A stretch of DNA of 45,075 bases from CAYJFQ01 sp964369955. GTDB lineage: Bacteria > Bacillota_I > Bacilli_A > Erysipelotrichales > Erysipelotrichaceae. The notes beneath the pieces were generated by a model. It was not told where the DNA came from. It did not search any database and saw nothing but the letters and a program-made list of their open reading frames with translations. The stretch spans positions 1 through 45,075 of the forward strand of contig CAYJFQ010000011.1 in NCBI GenBank assembly GCA_964369955.1. Direction: 5' to 3'. The position numbers and the translations under genes were made by a program. Shown one piece after another: positions 1-7,757 of this stretch. Each line of letters begins with the position of its first letter. Within the stretch, counting starts at the first letter, position 1.

Positions 1-356
1 ATAAAGGGTTTAAGAGCTAAACAACACGATGTAGTAATACTATGCTTTCAACATGGCACGATATTTGCCAATTAATGTCTCAACTCTAGTCAGTTCGCGG
101 AAACTTATCTACACTTTTTTACTGTTCCAGGGAACATATCAACTACGCCCGCTTGTTCGTGGAAATGTATCCAATTTTCATTGGTTTTAGTGTTCGTGGT
201 GATAGGGAACAGCTCAAGACAACAATCTACTATATATAGCAAGATAATCAATGCCACGCTTTTAATCTTGATTAAATGTAGATTTACACTATTTTCAGTT
301 AAACTGCCGCGCTTTCGAGCTGGAATAACAACCTCTCAAGCCTCTATATTTATAAA
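1..356. other. Gene-free accessory flank with mobile-element debris
   Basis: No convincing gene is seen here. A short open frame at the very start (positions 1-75, plus strand) ends in a stop and has no recognisable similarity; it could be the tail of a gene beyond the window. The only structure is the repeat array at 93-205, described separately. An open frame running from 181 into the helicase gene is a shadow with no ribosome binding site. Confidence 0.6.
93..205 (+). repeat. IS21-like terminal repeat array
   Basis: Four degenerate copies of a unit of the form GTTC-x2-GG-AAA-x2-TATC begin at 93, 124, 155 and 192. The first three are exactly 31 bp apart and the last is 37 bp on. The strongest pair is 93-118 and 155-178. 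Tandem transposase-binding repeats inside each end are a known trait of IS21-family elements, and the text between the last two copies also resembles such ends from memory. No istA or istB gene is visible in the window, so this is an end without its transposase. The family assignment is inference. Confidence 0.5.
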
Positions 357-3077
357 TCACTTTACTCTTTTAATATTATGTTTAGATGATAAAATAGCTA
401 CATCTTTTCCCATAGTTTTCTTAGAAAAACTTTTTAATATCTTGTTTTCAGTTTCTGGAGTCCAATATATTTTTAAATTATTTTTCGCTCTTGTTATTGC
501 AGTGTAGAAAATGTTATGTGTCACTAATTCGTCAACTTCATTCGTAATCACAATTTTTACCGAATCATATTCTAGACCCTGTGCTTTATGTATTGAAATG
601 GCATAGGCAATTTGAAAAGGAACAATTGCTTCTGAAGTTCCATCATCATCGTCATCAGTGCTTTTATATTTATTCACGTAAAATCTAATAGTAGAATTAG
701 GAGAGTCCTCATAATTAATCAATTCAAAATCATATCCACGAGCTTGCCATTCATTGAGCGGTCTGTCTAATTCAATCTCAAAAAATATTTTTCCCCGCTC
801 ACCATCAATTCCAACAATTTTACCTTTTGAATTATTATAAATTAGCGGATGAAATCTGTTTGACTCATTAAACAATATAGGATCTCCAACTTTATATATC
901 TGCACGCCCCATTGAACAGCCCTATTAGGATTATTCCCTTGCAAAAATTTATTTATGTTATTTATACCATAAAGTCCATCATAGTTTAGGCACAAAATAA
1001 TCTCATCATTATCTGAATGCTGAAATATTGAACCATCTAAATTTATCGAATAATCATTCCTTTCAAAGTATTCCAATATATCATCATCTAAATTCCGTAC
1101 CTTATTCCATACGTTTAAAAGCTCTTTATTTTTACTTCTGTACGGATGTTCCAATTCAAAAACAGACGTTTTGGGTATAAACGCTCTAGCTAAATCAAAC
1201 CAATTACCGAATGTAATTGATTCTATCTGAAACACATCGCCCACAAGTATTAGTAGATTAAAAGAAGCTTTATTTAAAATCATACGCATATCAGCATTAC
1301 TAACAGTACTACATTCATCAATAATTAATATTTCACACTCAGTGTCATGATGTGAATAACTTTTAAATTTTGCAATCGTATAATAATCACAATTTGAAGC
1401 ATGTACCTTTTGTTTTAAATTATCTACAGCTGGATTGGTATTTGCTAAATAAATCTTTTTCTCATCATTGAAAAATGACGAAATATGATCAATCATAGTG
1501 GTTTTTCCGGTTCCAGCTGCTCCATAAATAAGTGCAACTGTTGAATTTTCAAACAACTCACTTAATGCACTAGCTTTTTCTGGCGAGTCGACAATTTTCG
1601 GATTTTCCTGTAACCAAAAGTTAACCAAATTCTTGTATCCATTGATTCCTTCCTCTGATAATGCTCTAATATCATTAATTATTTTAACACAATCATTTTC
1701 ATGGCTTTCGATGAATAGACTGCTTCCATAAGTCAAAATTTGTCTATCCGCGTGTTTTTTACGATATAATTTAGAATTATATTTAACAATTAACTGGTCG
1801 AGATTATCAAACTCCTCAAGATCTTTTCTATCCGTATATAACTGGCCTGAAATTTCTGTATTATTTCTTATTTTCCTTGCTAACAGTTCGTGTTCTCGAC
1901 CTTTATAATCAATACAATCAAATATATCCGAAAGTCTTGGATTATGTCCAATTGGCGACGAGTTAAATGGCATCTGATCAAAAGGAATGCACCCATATTG
2001 TAAATTAAGATTTGAAAGCAAACCACATTGTTGGTAATTAAATTGATTTCTAATAATCTTGTTATTAAGTCTTAATAATAAGTATTTTAAAATATTAGAA
2101 CCCGCTTGACTTCTAGTAATTATTTCTCTGCTTTTATCCAACATTAGAAATATATCTATATTCTTCGCTTTTTGAAGTGCTTCCGATTTAATATTATTAT
2201 AATAGAATGAATCTGATACAACATAATCGCTTAGGCTCATTCCTGAATTAATCAAAAATTTCATAAGGGAACGATAACTTTCATGGTTGGTGGATACATT
2301 CATGTCAAAACCAACAATTTTACCATAATTATTTAATTCGCAAGGTCTGATAGAAATATCATAATTATCAATTATAAGAATAGGCATTTCTTTACCTAAA
2401 ACGCTTATATATTCACTTCTAACCCAAAGTTTCACAGCATAATTTCTTATCATATCGATATTCGTAAAGGCTATGGCTCTATCAAATTTACTAGCTTTCT
2501 CATTTGCAATTGTAAAGGTTACTTCGTAATATACTTTATGTTCTACAAAGAATGGCTTTATTTTTTGGATATAGTATCTATCATTATACTGACTTTGTCG
2601 CCCATCCGGAATATACCCCGAAATTTTAGCTGCGATTTTCTCATAGTACTCTTTCATATTAGTGTCCAAGTCTATAGGAAATTCTTCAATATTGCTCAAA
2701 ACTTCTATTTGATATGTATCTGACAAGAAAAGCTTAATTTTAAGCAAATACTCATAATACTTCAACATTAACCTCTCTGAATTTCCTTCGTCTAAAGTAT
2801 AATGTGACGTTGATATTTGTAAAAACTGATGAAACTTATATAAAAAATTCAAATGGCTTTTTGTTTTAACATACGCATTAGCTTTTTGAATATTATCATA
2901 AGTTAGATCAATATTCTTGCCTTGAGTAAATGCTTTAAAAGAAACATGTTCTACTAAATCACGTAGATCTGATAGAATGTTTTGAGATAACAATCCTCGT
3001 TCAGAGGAATCAAATTTATCAATGTTTTTGCATATTTTTTTATCAATAACTGCTATGGCAGCATCTATCTTTTGCAT
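357..3077 (-). CDS. Superfamily 1 (RecD/UvrD-like) DNA helicase with large unknown N-terminal region
   Basis: This is a 906-residue helicase. The C-terminal third holds the SF1 motifs in order: Walker A GAAGTGKTT at about 519-527, motif II LIIDEC at about 584-589, motif III GDVFQIES at about 613-620, motif V with SIHKAQGLEYD at about 828-838, and motif VI YTAITRAKNN at about 858-867. Residues 1 to about 500 match no domain I know. The ATG at 3077 is preferred over an upstream GTG (3098) because GAAGGAGG sits five bases before it. The gene is last in an operon after the DUF4268 nuclease (30 bp gap). The setting suggests a defence helicase acting on foreign DNA, but that role is inferred. The acidic run near residue 810 is an insert before motif V. 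Confidence 0.85.
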   Translation of the reverse strand: MQKIDAAIAVIDKKICKNIDKFDSSERGLLSQNILSDLRDLVEHVSFKAFTQGKNIDLTYDNIQKANAYVKTKSHLNFLYKFHQFLQISTSHYTLDEGNSERLMLKYYEYLLKIKLFLSDTYQIEVLSNIEEFPIDLDTNMKEYYEKIAAKISGYIPDGRQSQYNDRYYIQKIKPFFVEHKVYYEVTFTIANEKASKFDRAIAFTNIDMIRNYAVKLWVRSEYISVLGKEMPILIIDNYDISIRPCELNNYGKIVGFDMNVSTNHESYRSLMKFLINSGMSLSDYVVSDSFYYNNIKSEALQKAKNIDIFLMLDKSREIITRSQAGSNILKYLLLRLNNKIIRNQFNYQQCGLLSNLNLQYGCIPFDQMPFNSSPIGHNPRLSDIFDCIDYKGREHELLARKIRNNTEISGQLYTDRKDLEEFDNLDQLIVKYNSKLYRKKHADRQILTYGSSLFIESHENDCVKIINDIRALSEEGINGYKNLVNFWLQENPKIVDSPEKASALSELFENSTVALIYGAAGTGKTTMIDHISSFFNDEKKIYLANTNPAVDNLKQKVHASNCDYYTIAKFKSYSHHDTECEILIIDECSTVSNADMRMILNKASFNLLILVGDVFQIESITFGNWFDLARAFIPKTSVFELEHPYRSKNKELLNVWNKVRNLDDDILEYFERNDYSINLDGSIFQHSDNDEIILCLNYDGLYGINNINKFLQGNNPNRAVQWGVQIYKVGDPILFNESNRFHPLIYNNSKGKIVGIDGERGKIFFEIELDRPLNEWQARGYDFELINYEDSPNSTIRFYVNKYKSTDDDDDGTSEAIVPFQIAYAISIHKAQGLEYDSVKIVITNEVDELVTHNIFYTAITRAKNNLKIYWTPETENKILKSFSKKTMGKDVAILSSKHNIKRVK

Positions 3078-3107
3078 AATTCCTCCTTCAGTTACCACTC
3101 AAAAATA

Positions 3108-4034
3108 TTAAACATCATACTTTTTCAGAACATCTCTAAGTTTCAACGCCATAGCGCAGTACCATTCATAATACTCTGGCCATGCAGCTTCACCCTTTTT
3201 GATATCACCATTATTAAGTGCAAGTATTCGGCAATCTTTAGTTGCTATACGCCAATCAAGCTGAACACCAAGTTCTGCTTCAATTAAATCCTTTTGTGCT
3301 TTGAATTTTTCAAACATAAGCTTATCATCACTAATATAAATCTCTGTACCAAGCTTTCTTTTTTGAGTATTTACAGTCAGACCTACACGATAAATAGAAC
3401 TTCCCACAGTCAAATCATACCAATGTTGTGGCTGTGGTTTTCTTTTTGAAAAAACACTCTTAAACTCAGGTTTACCAAAAGCATAGTCATTAAATGCCTG
3501 CCAAAATTCTAGCTGTAATTTCTTTGTATCTGATAATCCTTCTACTGCCTTCATTGTTTTGGCCCAATCGTTAGGACGCTCTACCACATTGAATTTTGGC
3601 GCTGGTAATGAATCATTAATCTTCCACAACTCAATTTCTAGAAGAAAGAAACCGATATTTTCATCTGTGTGTTGGTTCAACCATTCCACAGCTTGTTTAT
3701 GTTCGTCTCTAGCTCTTCGTACAACCCAAACAACAACCTCCGCTCCTTTACCAGAAGCATAAGTTATTATTTTTCCTAGATGGTCATGATTGGTATCTTC
3801 TAGTTGGTTTTCAATTATTATCTTTCTACCAGTTCCTTCTTCGGCAGCATATAGATCTACACTAAAACCACCAACAGGAGACTCTAGTTCCTCAAGAACA
3901 ATATCTATTCCTATTGAATCACTTAGAAGCGCCAGATTTTCTTCTTGTGACAACCACTTAGAAAAATCTAATGCCTCATGAGGCCAGACACTTCTTAAAT
4001 CATCTATCTTTTCTATTTTCCCTAATGTAGCCAT
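3108..4034 (-). CDS. PD-(D/E)XK-like nuclease with C-terminal DUF4268 domain
   Basis: A 308-residue protein. Residues 50-110 have a nuclease-like core: GGFSVDLYA (Asp60), then IIIENQLE (Glu75-x-Gln77) with His83 and His85 after it. This is the D-x(n)-E-x-Q/K layout of PD-(D/E)XK enzymes. The C-terminal half (about 170-300, with HWYDLTVGSS) matches my recollection of DUF4268, a domain found in accessory and restriction-type loci. The start at 4034 follows TAGGAGG by seven bases; a longer TTG start at 4052 would overlap that site. It sits 14 bp after the stop of the broken ATPase gene and 30 bp before the helicase, so the three were one operon. The substrate is unknown. Confidence 0.75.
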   Translation of the reverse strand: MATLGKIEKIDDLRSVWPHEALDFSKWLSQEENLALLSDSIGIDIVLEELESPVGGFSVDLYAAEEGTGRKIIIENQLEDTNHDHLGKIITYASGKGAEVVVWVVRRARDEHKQAVEWLNQHTDENIGFFLLEIELWKINDSLPAPKFNVVERPNDWAKTMKAVEGLSDTKKLQLEFWQAFNDYAFGKPEFKSVFSKRKPQPQHWYDLTVGSSIYRVGLTVNTQKRKLGTEIYISDDKLMFEKFKAQKDLIEAELGVQLDWRIATKDCRILALNNGDIKKGEAAWPEYYEWYCAMALKLRDVLKKYDV

Positions 4035-4048
4035 ACTAAATCCTCCTA

Positions 4049-4340
4049 TCAATAGTTTTTATAGAAGGCTTCAGCGTTAAATTTAACAAAGTCTTCCGTT
4101 TTTTCGCTACTTCTAGCAACAACTTGGAATGGTTCTAATCTAGCTATTCCTGTCTGCAAATCAGTAGCAGTTTTTTTTGCTGCATCCTAGAATATCCTGG
4201 ATTGAACCTGCTGAAACACCTTCATATTGAAAAATGTACGCAAATTCGAGTAGCTCTTGGAAATTGAAAAATTTCTGTTGATAATCATTAGGTGATTGAC
4301 TTGCAAAAAACACAACAATACCAATTCCTTTTAATGTCAC
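4049..4340 (-). pseudogene. C-terminal fragment of a HerA/FtsK-like ATPase (DptH-like), frameshifted
   Basis: Reading the minus strand from about 4340 gives a frame starting VTLKGIGIVVFFASQSPNDY, followed by a FNFQELLEFAYIFQYEGVS stretch. It breaks at an A8 run (T8 at 4171-4178), meeting a stop at 4161-4163. Taking one A out restores the frame through KKTATDLQTGIARLEPFQVV to a TGA at 4049-4051, about 96 residues in all. The sequence resembles the end of HerA-type DNA translocases, perhaps the DptH helicase of phosphorothioation-dependent restriction; that name is from memory and uncertain. All ATPase motifs lie upstream and are missing, so it is a remnant. Its stop is 14 bp before the DUF4268 gene start. 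Confidence 0.6.
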
Positions 4341-4483
4341 AGGAGACCTCCTCTTAAGTTACATATTTCCTACATCAATCCGTACCTTACGAGCCCAAAC
4401 CTTCAAACATCAAAACACACCTAACAGCGCTTGTTATCTAAATGGGCATTACGACCTGACGCATTTTCGGCCTATTTTTTTGC

Positions 4484-4505
4484 TCTAGATAAGTTTCCGC
4501 TTACT
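4484..4505 (-). repeat. Inverted copy of the IS21-like repeat
   Basis: Positions 4486-4500 (TAGATAAGTTTCCGC) are the exact reverse complement of 97-111 in the left array, and the similarity fades on both sides. Together the two sites form inverted ends around a segment of about 4.4 kb holding the ATPase remnant, the nuclease and the helicase. Confidence 0.5.
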
Positions 4506-4561
4506 AAACTTTTCTTGTTTTCTAACAATCTACTTATTATCATTATATCGCGTATATGAAG

Positions 4562-4590
4562 AAAAGCCCAGTAAATAAGGCTTTTTAATT
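4562..4590 (-). terminator. Possible terminator for the rpsP-rlmCD operon
   Basis: AAAAGCC at 4562-4568 pairs with GGCTTTT at 4579-4585 around a ten-base loop, and a T-rich tail follows on either strand. On the minus strand it lies about 115 bases after the rlmCD stop, which is far for an ordinary terminator. Confidence 0.35.
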
Positions 4591-4700
4591 TCGCCACGCT
4601 TGATTCACTTCGTCGCTTTTACGACTCCGTTCATCCACGTCATTCGCCGTGTAATTTCAAGTGCATAATTGCTCAGTCGAGAGCAAGCTCTCTTTGCACA

Positions 4701-5861
4701 TTATACTCTTTCATTGCGTGGCTCATTGCTAACGCGTGACATCAACACAACACTCTCCACATGTCTAGTATGAGGAAACATATCAACAGGAACTATTGTT
4801 TTAACATTATACTCTTTTGATAACATGTGAAGATCTCTTTTTAGAGTTACAGGATTACAAGAAATATAGACTATTCTTTTTGGTTTAGATTTAAATAGAT
4901 AATTAATAAACTTAATTGAACTTCCAGTTCTAGGCGGATCCATGATTACAACATCAATATTTTGATTGTTTTTTCTAAAGAAATCATCATCATCACTTAA
5001 ATAGAATCTGATATTTTTAACCTTGTTTAACTTTGTGTTAGTTATTGCATCTTGATTTGCATCTTTATTATTCTCAAACGCAAGTACATTATTAACATGC
5101 TTAGAGGCAATGATTCCAATTGTCCCAATACCAGAATAAGCATCTAATAAAGTATCTGTTTTTTTCAGGTTCGCTAATTCTATTGCCTTCTGGTAAAGTT
5201 TTGCAGTTTGTTCTGAATTTACTTGATAAAATGATTTGCTTGAAATCTTAAATTTGTATCCAAGTAATTCATCGATTATGTATCCCTCGCCATAAATCAC
5301 TGTTTCATCTCTTCCTAAAATCATGCTTGTGAAACGGTTGTTATGATTCACTACAATAGACTTAATCATTGGGAATTCTCTAACTAATTCCTCAATAAAT
5401 TCTTTTTTCTTAGGAAAGATTTTATTACCAACTACCAGTGTTACTAGTACTTGATTAGTTGTTTTACCAACTCTTACTAAAACATATCTTAAAAAACCTT
5501 TTAGAGTCTTTTCATTAAAAGGAATTAACTTGTATCTTACTATTAATTCTTGAATCTTATTAATTATTTTGTCGGCAGTTTCATCATGAATTAAACATTT
5601 TTCAACTACCACCAATTCATGGGTTGAGACCTTAAATAACCCCGATATTGTTTTATGGTGCTTAGTAGACTGGAAACAACGATTAACTTTATTACGATAG
5701 TAATAAGGACTATCCATACCAATTATCTTTTCAATCTTTCCAAATCTACCAAGAAGATTCTTACAATCAACTTGCTTTAATTCCAACTGTTTAGGATAAA
5801 ATGTATTAATAAACTCACACCCACCACATTTTTTTGAATACTTACACTTTTTTATTTTCAT
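4701..5861 (-). CDS. rlmCD: 23S rRNA (uracil-5-)-methyltransferase, RlmCD/RlmD type
   Basis: This SAM enzyme methylates a uracil carbon-5 in 23S rRNA. It has the iron-sulfur cysteines Cys6, Cys12, Cys15 and Cys89, the SAM motif DAYSGIGTIG at about 240-249, DPPRTG at about 308-313 and the catalytic Cys335 in YISCNP. At 386 residues it is shorter than most members (about 450) and starts directly at the cysteine motif, so the usual N-terminal TRAM RNA-binding domain is missing. It overlaps trmD by 20 bp and ends the rpsP operon. The protein usually ends near VVLMSRV; here eight further residues and a G+C-richer tail follow. Streptococcal elements are known to integrate at the 3' end of this gene, which fits the accessory DNA beyond it. 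Whether it modifies one or two uracils cannot be told. Confidence 0.9.
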   Translation of the reverse strand: MKIKKCKYSKKCGGCEFINTFYPKQLELKQVDCKNLLGRFGKIEKIIGMDSPYYYRNKVNRCFQSTKHHKTISGLFKVSTHELVVVEKCLIHDETADKIINKIQELIVRYKLIPFNEKTLKGFLRYVLVRVGKTTNQVLVTLVVGNKIFPKKKEFIEELVREFPMIKSIVVNHNNRFTSMILGRDETVIYGEGYIIDELLGYKFKISSKSFYQVNSEQTAKLYQKAIELANLKKTDTLLDAYSGIGTIGIIASKHVNNVLAFENNKDANQDAITNTKLNKVKNIRFYLSDDDDFFRKNNQNIDVVIMDPPRTGSSIKFINYLFKSKPKRIVYISCNPVTLKRDLHMLSKEYNVKTIVPVDMFPHTRHVESVVLMSRVSNEPRNERV

Positions 5862-6531
5862 TTAAGTACCTCTGATATAAATCAGGTCTTTTCTTTTTAG
5901 TTGTCTCAATAGAACTATCCAATTGAAACTTAGCAATATTTTTATGATGTCCGCTAATTAAAACATCAGGAACCCTTAATCCATCATACTCAACCGGTCT
6001 AGTATATTGTGGACCTTCGAGTAAATAATCATTAAAAGATTCATGATTTAGTGATTCTTCACTAATTACTTCACTAATTAAACGAGTAACACTATCAGTG
6101 ATTATCATTGCTGGAATTTCTCCACCAGTTAAAATATACTCACCAATGCAAACTTCTAAATCTATATACTCTTCAATTCTGCTATCAATACCTTCATAAT
6201 GACCGCAAATAATAATCAAATCTTTCTTCTTAGAAAAGTTATGTGCTAATTGTTGATCATACACTTTTCCTTGAGCACTTGTAAGTATCACAAATGAGTC
6301 ATCTGTTTTTACGCTATTTAAAGCTTTTACAACCGGTTCAATCATTAATAACATACCAGCCCCACCACCAAACGGATAATCATCAACTTGATTATGCTTA
6401 TTAATTGCAAAGTCACGAATATTCACAAGCTTTACCTCTATTTTATTATTATTAATTGCTCTTTTGATGATTGATTGATTTAAAACTCCATCAAACATTT
6501 CAGGAAATAAAGTTAAAATTGTTACTTTCAT
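5842..6531 (-). CDS. trmD: tRNA (guanine-37-N1)-methyltransferase
   Basis: TrmD makes m1G37 next to the anticodon, preventing frameshifting. The 229-residue length is normal. The protein shows the family start MKVTILTLFPEMF, the DDYPFGGGAGM loop at about 50-60, and the trefoil-knot SAM site with GHYEGIDSR at about 110-118 and GEYILTGGE at about 130-138. The start overlaps the rimM stop by four bases (ATGA), which implies coupled translation. The order rpsP-khpA-rimM-trmD is the standard bacterial arrangement. Confidence 0.98.
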   Translation of the reverse strand: MKVTILTLFPEMFDGVLNQSIIKRAINNNKIEVKLVNIRDFAINKHNQVDDYPFGGGAGMLLMIEPVVKALNSVKTDDSFVILTSAQGKVYDQQLAHNFSKKKDLIIICGHYEGIDSRIEEYIDLEVCIGEYILTGGEIPAMIITDSVTRLISEVISEESLNHESFNDYLLEGPQYTRPVEYDGLRVPDVLISGHHKNIAKFQLDSSIETTKKKRPDLYQRYLNENKKV

Positions 6532-7010
6532 ACTAATCCTTCAATTACCTGAACAGTAACTTTTTTACTACTAAAATCAATATTCTTAACAAAAGCATCA
6601 ACCATTGGAATTAACACATCTTTACTCGATGTTTTAATTCTCATTAAATCTTGGTAGCCAGTAGTTTCAACTTCTTTAATTAAACCAATAATATTACCGT
6701 CTTGATCAATTACTTCAAAATCACTTAACTGATAACGATAATAACCCTTTTCAGGTTTTACAAAATAAATATCATCTAAATAAAATAATTCACCCTTTAA
6801 AAATTCAACTAAATTAATATCAGCTCTATCTTCAAAAGAAACAAACCATAGATTACCATTTGTTCTTACTTTACTTATTTTATATTCAGCATTCTTAACA
6901 ACTGCCACACTATTTTTTCTTAACTTAAGATCCAGGTATAATGGATTAATTAAAATTTTTAATTCTCCCTTAAGACCAAAAGTATTAACTATTTTTCCTA
7001 CTTGTATCAT
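6528..7010 (-). CDS. rimM: Ribosome maturation factor RimM
   Basis: RimM binds S19 and helps mature the 30S head. The 160-residue protein opens with IQVGKIVNTFGLKGELKI, typical of the N-terminal RimM barrel, and ends with a PRC-barrel half carrying LIPMVDAFVKNID. It lies 31 bp after khpA, with AGGTG before its ATG, and overlaps trmD by four bases. Confidence 0.97.
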   Translation of the reverse strand: MIQVGKIVNTFGLKGELKILINPLYLDLKLRKNSVAVVKNAEYKISKVRTNGNLWFVSFEDRADINLVEFLKGELFYLDDIYFVKPEKGYYRYQLSDFEVIDQDGNIIGLIKEVETTGYQDLMRIKTSSKDVLIPMVDAFVKNIDFSSKKVTVQVIEGLV

Positions 7011-7041
7011 ATTTCACCTACTAAAAAGGATGCATAGCACC

Positions 7042-7290
7042 CTAATAAGATTCAAACTTAACACTAATACGTTTATCTACTTTACGAGAACCTATAGCCA
7101 TTACATTTCTGATTGCACTAGCCATAACTCCTTGTTTACCAATTAAACGCGCAATGTCATTATTTTTCGCATAAACATAAAGGATAATCTCATTTTCTTC
7201 AAGACTAGCCATTTCTTTTACACTAACACTATCAGCATCATCAACCATTGGTTTAACAATATCTAGTAAAACTTGCTCAAAATTAATCAT
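7042..7290 (-). CDS. khpA: KH-domain RNA-binding protein KhpA
   Basis: An 82-residue single-KH protein with the RNA-contacting GxxG loop in IGKQG near residue 53. KhpA acts as a small RNA chaperone and, in streptococci, with KhpB (EloR/Jag) in cell elongation. The start shares one base with the rpsP stop (TAATG), so translation is probably coupled to S16 production. Its place between rpsP and rimM is the usual one in Bacillota. Confidence 0.95.
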   Translation of the reverse strand: MINFEQVLLDIVKPMVDDADSVSVKEMASLEENEIILYVYAKNNDIARLIGKQGVMASAIRNVMAIGSRKVDKRISVKFESY

Positions 7291-7676
7291 TATTCTTCAG
7301 TTTTCTTAGTTGTCTTTTTTGTTGCTGGTTTTTTTGCTGCTGGTTTTTTTACTTCTTCAGTTGTAGCTTCTTTTTTAGCTGGAGCCTTTTTTGCAAAAGG
7401 TTTTTTATTAGCTACTTTGTTATCATGGAATTTCTTTAAAACACCCGCTGTAGATAATAAGCCTTTTACAGTATCAGATGGAATAGCTCCATTGTTTAAC
7501 CATTTTAAAGTCGATTCTTCATTAACCTTTAAATCAATAGGATTTGTCAATGGATTATAGTATCCTAAAGTTTCAATAAAACGACCATCACGTGGATAAC
7601 GTGAATCAGCCGCTACAATACGGTAAAAAGGTGCTTTCTTAGAACCCATTCTTTTTAAACGCAATTTAACTGCCAT
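7290..7676 (-). CDS. rpsP: 30S ribosomal protein S16
   Basis: S16 is an early 30S assembly protein. The first 85 residues are standard (MAVKLRLKRMGSKKAPFYRI, then RDGRFIETLGYYNP). After about residue 90 comes a low-complexity tail of Lys, Ala, Thr and Pro, so at 128 residues it is about 40 longer than a minimal S16. The ATG at 7676 follows TTGGAGG by eight bases; a longer TTG start at 7691 would sit inside that site. It is the first gene of the operon and has its own promoter. Confidence 0.97.
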   Translation of the reverse strand: MAVKLRLKRMGSKKAPFYRIVAADSRYPRDGRFIETLGYYNPLTNPIDLKVNEESTLKWLNNGAIPSDTVKGLLSTAGVLKKFHDNKVANKKPFAKKAPAKKEATTEEVKKPAAKKPATKKTTKKTEE

Positions 7677-7707
7677 ATATTTTTCCTCCAATAATAATTA
7701 CTCTAAT

Positions 7708-7735
7708 ATCTTATCACATAAAAAAGAACTGTCAA
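7708..7735 (-). promoter_or_regulatory. Promoter of rpsP-khpA-rimM-trmD-rlmCD
   Basis: On the minus strand a perfect -35 TTGACA (complement of 7730-7735) is 16 bp from a -10 TAAGAT (complement of 7708-7713). The start codon is about 30 bases on. The -35 box lies inside the second arm of the ffh terminator hairpin. Confidence 0.7.
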
Positions 7736-7753
7736 GTATTTTTACTTGACAGT
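7720..7753 (-). terminator. Intrinsic terminator of ezrA-nifS-thiI-ffh
   Basis: ACTGTCAAGTA (7728-7738) pairs perfectly with TACTTGACAGT (7743-7753) over a four-base loop. On the minus strand it is followed by TCTTTTTT. It begins five bases beyond the ffh stop. Confidence 0.9.
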
Positions 7754-7757
7754 CATG

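Larger units (their letters stand above)
4341..4700. other. Gene-free junction between islet and core
   Basis: No gene is seen. The stretch contains an inverted copy of the IS21-like repeat at 4484-4505, a hairpin at 4562-4585, and a tail at about 4594-4700 that is visibly richer in G and C than its surroundings. The tail holds a short palindrome at 4679-4692 framed by GTGCA (4661-4665) and TGCAC (4695-4699). A 24-codon frame on the minus strand across 4594-4660 has no start and is not called. Confidence 0.5.

Noticed and set aside
181..507. 108-residue plus-strand frame at the left edge
   Set aside because: It overlaps the helicase gene end, has no ribosome binding site and no family likeness.
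3078..3098. Longer GTG start for the helicase
   Set aside because: GAAGGAGG, the ribosome binding site for the ATG at 3077, would lie inside the coding region.
4357..4372. Second inverted copy of the IS21-like repeat near the ATPase remnant
   Set aside because: The match to GGAAATGTATC needs gaps and is too weak to count.
4594..4665. Short minus-strand frame in the G+C-richer tail
   Set aside because: It has no start codon, is preceded by a stop and is only about 24 codons long.
4661..4699. Hairpin directly after rlmCD as its terminator
   Set aside because: The palindrome at 4679-4692 has almost no loop and no T run follows on the minus strand.
7273..7560. 95-residue plus-strand frame opposite rpsP
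   Set aside because: It is the antisense of the Lys/Ala-rich tail of S16 and has no other support.
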